NCBI RefSeq assembly: GCF_004331735.1
Contig: NZ_SJSO01000006.1
Span: 62,001-126,000, forward strand
Length of the DNA: 64,000 nt
Reading direction: 5' to 3'
Origin: Pedobacter psychrodurus
GTDB taxonomy: Bacteria; Bacteroidota; Bacteroidia; Sphingobacteriales; Sphingobacteriaceae
The notes under the pieces were generated by a model. It was not told the origin of the DNA. It did no database searches and was given only the letters and a program-made list of their open reading frames with translations. The translations under genes and the position numbers were made by a program. Each line of letters starts with the position of its first letter. The stretch's first letter is position 1. This document shows, one piece after another, positions 23,001 to 32,000 of the stretch.

Positions 23001-26000
23001 CGGCAGCAGTTGCAACCGGGTTAACGGTTATGGTAATTACCCTAGCTGTACCAGGCGCATTTTCACATTTATTATCGCCTTTTACAGTTACATAATAAGT
23101 AGTGGTGGCATTAAGTGCAGGTGTAGTATAGGTTGCGCCAATGAAACTTACATTGGTTAATGCGGCATCACTATACCAGGTAAATACCGGGTTAGTTACC
23201 GTTGCAGATGTTGCACTTAATACTGCCGACGATCCTGCGCAAGCAGTTGTGCTTCCACTAAGGATAATATCGGTAGTAGTTGCCAATGGATTAACCGTTA
23301 CGGTTACAGCTTTAGCATCAGCCGCAGTGTTTTCACATTTATTGGCACCTTTAACGCTTACATAGTAAGTAGTAGTTGCCGTTAATCCGGTTACCGTAAA
23401 TGTAGGCCCAGTAAATACTACACTCGTTAATGAGGCATCGCTATACCAGGTAAATACTGGTTGAGTTACCGTTGTACTCGAAGCCATCAACATTACAGTA
23501 GAACCTGAACAGATCTGAGCGTTGCTTACTGCAATATCTGCAGAAGTTGCAAACTCTTTAACTGTAACGGTAACAACTTTTGCGTTTGCAGCTAAACTCT
23601 CACATTTATTATCACCTCTTACGGTTACATAGTAAGTAGTGGTGGCATTAAGTGCAGGTGTAGTAAAGCTAGCACCTACATGGGCTACAGTGGTTAAAGC
23701 TGCATTGCTGTACCAGGTAAATACCGGATTAATTACTGTTGTTGTTGAAGCAGACAGCGCCGCTGTAGATCCTTTACATATCGAAGTAATGCCGTTAATG
23801 GCAATATCTGAATCAGTAGCAGCCGGATTAACCGTGATGGTAATCGATTTTACACTCGCTGCTGTATTCTCACATTTATTATCGCCTTTAACCGTTACAT
23901 AATAAGTGGTTGTTGCTGTAAGTACCGGAGTAACAAAGTTAGCTCCTGTAAACGCTACTGTAGTTAAGGTAGCATCACTATACCAGGTAAATATTGGGTT
24001 GGTTACTGTTGTGCTTGTTGCATTTAAGGCAACAGAAGAACCACCGCAAATGGTGCTTGTTCCTGCTAAATTAATATCAGCTGAGGTAGCAACTGGATTT
24101 ACAGTTACGGTTACCTCTTTAGCATTACCTGCTGTATTTGCACATTTATTTGTTCCGCTAACGGTAACGTAGTATTTAGTAGTTACGGTTATGGCTGGTG
24201 TATTAAATACTGCACCAACAAAAGCAACCTGTGTTAATGCAGCATCGCTGTACCAGGTAAATACCGGACTAGTTACTGTTGTGCTGGCTGCAGTAAGTAC
24301 TGCGGTTCCAGAAGCACATAATGATGTTGTTCCCGTTACCGTTACATCGGCAGCAACTGCTGCTGGATTAACAGTAATAGAAACCTTGGTACGTGTTGAG
24401 TTTGAACAACTTGATCCACTTACGGCTTCCACATAGTAATCATGTGGTCCTACTGCAAGCGATGCAGGCGTATTAAAACTACTGTTGTTGGTTACCAACA
24501 TGTTTCCGCCTGTAGCAGCATCGTACCAGTTATAAGTAATACCTGCCACTGCCTGTACACTTAATGTAGCAGGTGAGCCGATACAAGTTGTAGCTGGATT
24601 AGTAGTTGATGGAATCGGTGCTACTGGTGGAGGCAAAATTGTTACCACAACTTTGGTTCCTAAAGTCTCGCAACCATTGGCTGTTGCCGTTACTGAATAT
24701 GTATAAGTACCAGAAGTTAAAGTTGGATCTGTTGTGAAAGTTGTTCCATCTTTTCCTGCCTGATAAGTTGAGCCTAAGTACCATTTGTACACTACACCTG
24801 CTTGTGGGTTCTGCACGTTCAAGGTTGCAGATGAACCTTGGCAAGCACTTGCTGTAGCAGCTGTAACTGTTGGTGTGGTGATTACACGCTGAGCATAATC
24901 TAAATTAACAGATGTTAACGCCCCTAAAAGACCTGAGCTTAATCTCAATTCTGCTCCATCAAATTTACTGGTTGGAACGAAAGTTAATATAGCAGATGTA
25001 CCGCCGGTTAATAATTTTAAGCTGATTAATGGGTTAGATATAGAAACCGCATCGTTATTACTGGTTGTACCCTGGAAAGTAGTTACAGTTAAGTTATTTA
25101 ACACCCCTACTGATAGCAATGCACCTGGAGTGGTAATTTTCACTCTTAAGGTATCGCCTACATTTGATAATCCAGTAAAACCAACCTGATGATAAACAGA
25201 TGCACCTAATAATCCCACTGGAATAACCAAACTAGATCCTGTATTGATATCGTTGTCAACTGCAAAAGTTGGGTTGAAAACACCAGCTAATAAAGCCACC
25301 CCAGTTACGCCACTGGCAACAGTTGTGGTAGCCGCTCCACAAGGAGTAGTTACTGGCGTACCATTAGGAATTACAGTAACCGTTACTGTTGCTCTGCTTG
25401 TTGCAGTACATCCTCCAGGTATGGTAGCCTCTACATAATAAGTTGTTGTTGCACTTAACTGTGGTGTTATATAGGTTTCGCCAGTAAATACCGGAACTAC
25501 TCCGTTTGCAGTAGTATACCAGTTAATGGTTGCACCTGCTGTACTCGACGTTGCTTTTAATACCGCAACCGAACCTTCACTAATGGTAATTGATGGTGGC
25601 GTAATTACCGGGACATCAATGGTTCCTAATATAATTTTACCTTCTGTTCTGGTTGATGACGAACCACAGCCATTAACAGCCGCTACAAAATAACTGGTAT
25701 TTGCAGTAATTAGAGGTGTTGTAAAGTTATCACCTGTAAATACTAAGTTTCCAGCTGTTGCAGCATCGTACCAGTTATAGGTTGTGCCTGCAATTGGGTT
25801 TTTAACCTGGAAAGTAACAGATGTATTCGGACAAGTATTAACAGATGCTGATAATAGATCAGGTGCTACCGGTGCTGGGTTTGTAGTTACATTAACTACT
25901 GTTTTATAACTCACACAACCAGTTGCAGAAACTGCGGCAACATAGAATTTAGTATCGCCCGTTAACACTGGTGTGGTAAATATGATACCGTCTTTACCTG

Positions 26001-29000
26001 TTAAATAAGTGCCGGTGGCATCGTACCATCTGTAAGTTAAACTTGCTGATGGATTGCTCACCTCAAGCTGGGCAGTTTGGCCCACACAAGCCGTAACATT
26101 TGCTGATGCTACAGTTGGTGCTACCAAAATACGTTGTGCGTAATTTAAATTGATTGATGTTAAAGCACATAATAAACCAGAGTTTAATCTTACCTCTACC
26201 CCATCGAAAACATTCGTTGGTACAAAAGTGATCAGCGCCTGGCTATTGCCGCTTAACAATTGAATATTGATTAAGTTATCATTTAACAATCTCGAATCAC
26301 CATTGCTATTGGTTCCAACATAGGTAGCAATAGAAGCGTTTCCTAATAACGAAAGTGATAATAGTTTTCCTGGTGATGATACTAAAACACGTACCGTATC
26401 GCCAACTTTAGATAACGAACCAAAACCAACTCTTTGATAAACTGATGCACCAAGTGCTCCAACTGGCATTACCAATGAAGATGCTGTTTGTGTATCGTTA
26501 TCAATAGCTAATGCAGGATTAAACACGCCTGATAATAAAGCTACACCTGTAACGCCACCAACTTGTGTTGTTGCCGCCTCGCATGGTACCGGATTTGGAG
26601 ATCCATTTCCATCAACTGTGATGGTAACCTGAACGCGGCTTGCCGAAGTACAACCATTAGTAGAAACAGATTCTACATAATAAGTTGTAGTAGCCAATAG
26701 TGGTGGTGTAACATAAGTAGCACCTACATAAACTGGTGTAGTTGAAGTATTAGAAGTATACCAATTGAAAGTATTGGTTGGATCTGCTGAACTAGCTGTT
26801 AAAATTGCCGTTTGCCCTGCACTCACTGTTGAAGAACTAGCGGTTACTACAGGTAAAACCGGACGAGGATTTACTGATACAGCCGCGGCAGCACGTGCAG
26901 CACTTGTACAGTTTCCTTGAGCGGCCTCAACATAATAAGTAGTAGCTGCGGTTAATGCTGGTGTTGGGAATACTGCGCCTGTGAAAACCAGGTTTCCACC
27001 TACTGCAGCATCGTACCATTTATAAGTTACCGCAGCATCTGGGTTAGCAACCGATAAAGTTGCTGATGATCCCTCGCAAACATTGGCAATTGTTGCCAAT
27101 ACTGGTGTTGGTAATGCTGGTGTAACGGTTACAGTTACCGGAACTCTTGTTACGTTCGGACAACCGCCTTTGCTTACTTGAATATAATAAGTTGTGGTAG
27201 CGGTTAAAGCTGGTGTAGTAAATGTTTCGCCAGTGGCCAATTGTGTACCGCCAGTTGCAGCATCGTACCAAGCTAATGTTGTACCACCATTTGCTGTTGC
27301 AGTTAAAGTTGCAGTACTTCCGGAACAGATGGTTTGTGCGCCTGCTGTTACTGTTGGGCTAGGATAAATTACCGTTGCACCATAAACATCTAAACTGGTT
27401 AAAGCCGTAACTAATGCACCGAAGCTAACCTGTACCCTATCGTAAGCACCGCCTGCCAATATGGTTGCAGCGAAACGGTTACCTGATAACAGCTGGAGAT
27501 TTAATAGTCCGCCGTTTAATTGTACTGTTTTTACAACTGTAGTACCATTTAATACGGTAACAGTTACATTGTTTAATAAACCAACATCGGCTAAACCGGT
27601 TGGTAGTGCTAAGTCTAAACGAAGACTGTCTGTAGCCGTTCCAACTGTAGGGAAAATTAATTGTTGGTAACCCGATGCACCTACACCTACCGAAAGAGAT
27701 ATTCTGGTAAAGTTAGCTGGATCAGCATCAGTAGAATTTCCTGCACCAGTTATACCGCACAATAAACAAATTCCGTTTATACCCGAGTTTTGTGAATTAG
27801 CAGCGTTACATGCAGTACCACCGCCGTTATTTAATACAGTAACGGTTACTGGTACGCGGCTTGCACTTTTACATCCGCTGGCATTTGTAGTTTCTACATA
27901 ATAAGTAGTAGTAGCCGATAATGTTGGCGTAGTAAATGAAGTACCTGCCCCTACTTGTGTTCCACCTGTAGCAGCATCGTACCATTGAATGGTATTTCCA
28001 GCATCAGCCGCTGCCAATAAAGTAGTAGACTGCCCGGCGTTAATTACCTGGTTGTTGGTCGTTACCGTTGCCGCAGTTGCTGGTGGATTAACCGAAACAT
28101 TAACTGCAGTTCTCGAACTTACTGCCGTTCCTGATACCGCCTCTACATAAAATACTGTTGGAGCAGTAATTGCAGGTGTAACAAAAACACCTGTATTATT
28201 AGTAACCAATGGTGTACTTCCGGTAGAAGCATACCAGTTATAAGTTACACCAGCATGCAAATTACTAACACCTAATGTAGCTGGGCTTCCAGCGCATACT
28301 GTAGCTGTGGCAACCACTGGTGCATCAACCGTTACAGTTAAGCTATAGGCTGTTGTTGCTTTGTTTCCGTTTGCATCGGTTGCGGTTAAAGAGATGGTAA
28401 AAGTTCCACCTAAAGTTGGTGTTCCTGTAATTTCTCTTGTTGCCGTATTAAAACTTAATCCCGGAGGAAGGTTTGTTGCTAAATAAGTATATGGAGCTGT
28501 TCCACCCGTTACCGCTGGTAAAGTTTGCGTTGGGTATGGTGTACCTACAATACCGTTTGGTAAAGTTGCACCAGGTAATGATAATACACCGATTACTTTA
28601 AGTGCATAAGTATTACTTGCTGTTCTACCTTCACTATCAGTTGCAGTTACGCCAATTGAATAATTTCCGGCTTGTGTAGGTGTACCCGAAACTTCTCTTG
28701 TTGCTGGGTTAAAAGTTAATCCGGCTGGGAGATTAGTTGCCACATAAGTATATGGACCAACACCACCAGTTGCCGAAGGCAGGATTTGCGTAGCATAAAC
28801 GGTTCCTTCAGTTCCATCAGGCAAAGTTGCTGCTGGTAACACTAAAGGATCAACAACAACGATGGTGTAGTTATTGGTTGCTGTTTTTCCATCAGCATCG
28901 GTAACCGTTACCGGTACAGTGAACGTACCAGCTTGTGTTGGCGTTCCTGAAATTGCTCTTGTTGCCGGATCAAAAGTTAATCCCGGAGGAAGACCAGTTG

Positions 29001-32000
29001 CAGCATACGTATAAGGTGTTGTTCCACCTGTTGCAGATGGAATAGTTTGTGTAGGATAAACAGTTCCTGTAGTTCCATTGGCTAAAGTTGCCGCAGGTAA
29101 AACCAAAGGATCGGTTACTTTAAGCGTATAGTTAGACGTAATGGTATTGCCATTCGCATCTGTTACAGTTACCGGGATAGTAAATGTTCCGATTTGAGTT
29201 GGCGTACCTGTAATTTCTCTCGTTGCCGGATTAAAGGTTAATCCTGGAGGAACACCAGTAGCCGAATAAGTATATGGACCTGTTCCACCCGTTGCAGCTG
29301 GAATTCCGTTTGTAGTATATGGTGTGCCTGTTACACCATTAGGCAATGCTCCAGGAGCTAAAGCTAATGCTGGTGTTACCGTTAGAGTAAAAGTTGAAGT
29401 TGTGCTACAGCCTTTGGTATCGGTTGCCACAACATCAAAAGTAGGGTTACCAGTTGCAGTTGGTGTTCCACTTACCAAGCCACTTGGCGATAAAGTTAAA
29501 CCAGCAGGTAAAGTACTGCCAGCAGCTAAGGTGTAAGTGTAACCTGGTGTACCGCCAGTAGCTACCGGAAGTTGTTTGCTATAAGGAGATGCAATTGTTG
29601 CATTAGTTAACGTTGTACCCGCAAATACAATTGCTGGGTTAACCGTAATAGTTACCGGAACCCTTGTGGTATTTGAACAGGTTCCCTTAGTTACCTGAAC
29701 ATAATAAGTAGTTGTTGTTGTTAAAGCTGGAGTAGTAAAGTTTGCTCCTGTTCCTACTTGCGTTCCGCCTGTAGGCGCATCGAACCAAGTTAAGGTTGTA
29801 CCACCATTTGCGGTTGCACTTAATGTTGCCGTACTGCCCGAACAAATAGATTGGGCACCAGTAATAAATGTAGGATTAGGATAAACTACAGTTGCACCAT
29901 AAATATCTAAGCTGGTTAAAGCCGAAACTAATGCACCAAAGCTTACCTGAACCCTATCGTATGCACCGCCTGCCAAAACAGTTGCAGCAAAGCGGTTACC
30001 CGATAAAAGTTGAAGGTTTAATAATCCACCGTTTAATTGTACTGTTCTTACAACTGTAGTACCATTCAATACGGTTACGGTTACGTTGTTTAAAAGACCA
30101 ACATCAGCTAAACCAGTTGGCAAAGCTAAATCTAAACGGATGCTATCAGTAGCAACACCTGTTGATGGGAAAATTAATTGTTGGTAACCTGTTGCCGCAA
30201 CACCTACAGCTAGAGAAATTCTGGTGAAGTTGTTGGCATCAGCATCGGTTGAGTTACCTGCGCCATTTACAGCACATAATAAGCAGATGCCATTAATACC
30301 TGTATTCTGGCCATTAGCTGCATTACAAGCCGTTGCACCGCCACCGTTAATTACAGTTACGGTAACCGGAACGCGGCTTGCACTTTTACAGCCATTGCTG
30401 CTTGTGGTTTCTATATAATAAATTTTTGTTGCAGTTAAGGCTGGCGTTGCGAACGAAGTTCCGGTTCCAACCTGTGTTCCTGCTGATGGTGCATCAAACC
30501 ATGCGATGGTATTTCCAGCGTCGGCAGTTGCAGTTAATGTTGTAGTTTGTCCAGAGTTGATTACCTGGTTATTGGTGGTAACCGTAGCTAAAGTTGCCGG
30601 CGGATTAACCGAAACCGAAACCGATGTTCTTGAACTAATTGCTGTTCCAGAAACGGCCTCAACATAAAACACTGTTGCCGAATTTACAACAGGCGTTACA
30701 AAAGTACCGTTGTTACCGGTTACCAATGGGGTATTTCCGGTAGAAGCATACCAGTTATAAGTTACACCAGGTTGAAGATTGCTAACGGTTAAAGTTGCAG
30801 TACTACCTGTACATACAGTAGCAGAAGCTACAACCGGAGCATTTACCGTTACGGTTATCGCATAAGCGGTAGTTGCTTTATTGTTATTTACATCAGTAGC
30901 TGTTAAAGAAATATTATAGGTACCTCCTTGTGTTGGCGTTCCGGTAATTTCTCTTGTAGTTGGGTTGAACGATAATCCCGGAGGAAGATTCGTAGCTACA
31001 TAGGTATATGGCGAAGTACCACCTGTTACTGCAGGTAAAGTTTGTGGTAAGTATGAAGTACCAACAATTCCGTTAGGTAAAGTTTTAGTAGGCAGGGTTA
31101 AAGTTCCAATTACTTTAATTGGATAGGTGTTGCTTGCTGTTTTACCCTGACTATCGGTAACTGTGACATTTATTGCATAATTACCGGCTTGGGTTGGCGT
31201 ACCAGTAACTTCTCTTGTTGCTGGATTAAACGTTAATCCTGCAGGAAGATCAGTAGCTACATAAGTATATGGTCCAACACCGCCTGTGGCAGCTGGGAGA
31301 ACTTGTGTAGCATAAGCCACACCCTCTGTTCCATCTGGCAAAGTTGCCGCTGGCAATACCAATGGGCTATTTATAGTAATGCTATAATTTGTAGTTGCCG
31401 TTTTTCCATCAGCGTCTGTTACTGTAACTGGTACGGTATAAGTTCCTGGTGTTGTTGGTGTACCAGTAATGGCTTTGGTTGATGGATTAAAAGTTAAACC
31501 TGGAGGAAGACCCGTTGCCGAATAAGTATAAGGCGTTGTTCCACCAGTTGCACTTGGAATAATCTGCGTTGGATAAACTGTTCCAGTTGTACCATCAGCT
31601 AAAGTAGCTGTAGGTAATAATAAAGGATCAGTAATTTTTACAGTATAATTCGAAGTAATGGTATTACCATTCGCATCAACAACCGTAACTGGTATGGTAT
31701 ATATTCCAGGTTGAGTTGGTGTCCCAGTAATTTCCCTTGTTGCTGGATTAAACGTTAAGCCAGGAGGAACACCAGTTGCAGTATAAGTATATGGTCCTGT
31801 TCCGCCAGTAGCAGCCGGAATGGTTTGCGTTGGGTAAACCGTTCCAGTTAAACCGTCAGGCAGTGCACCTGGCGTAAGCACCAATGAGGCTGTTACCGTT
31901 AAATTATAAGTTGCAGTTGCTGTACAGCCTTTAGCATCAGTTGCAACCACTGAAAAAGTATAAGCATTAGCTACAGTTGGTGTTCCGGTAATTGCACCGG

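Noticed and set aside
21405..24364. Regularly spaced repeats that could recall a CRISPR array
   Set aside because: The unit is about 269 bp, is in frame and codes for Ig-like domains; there are no short palindromic repeats with unique spacers and no cas genes.
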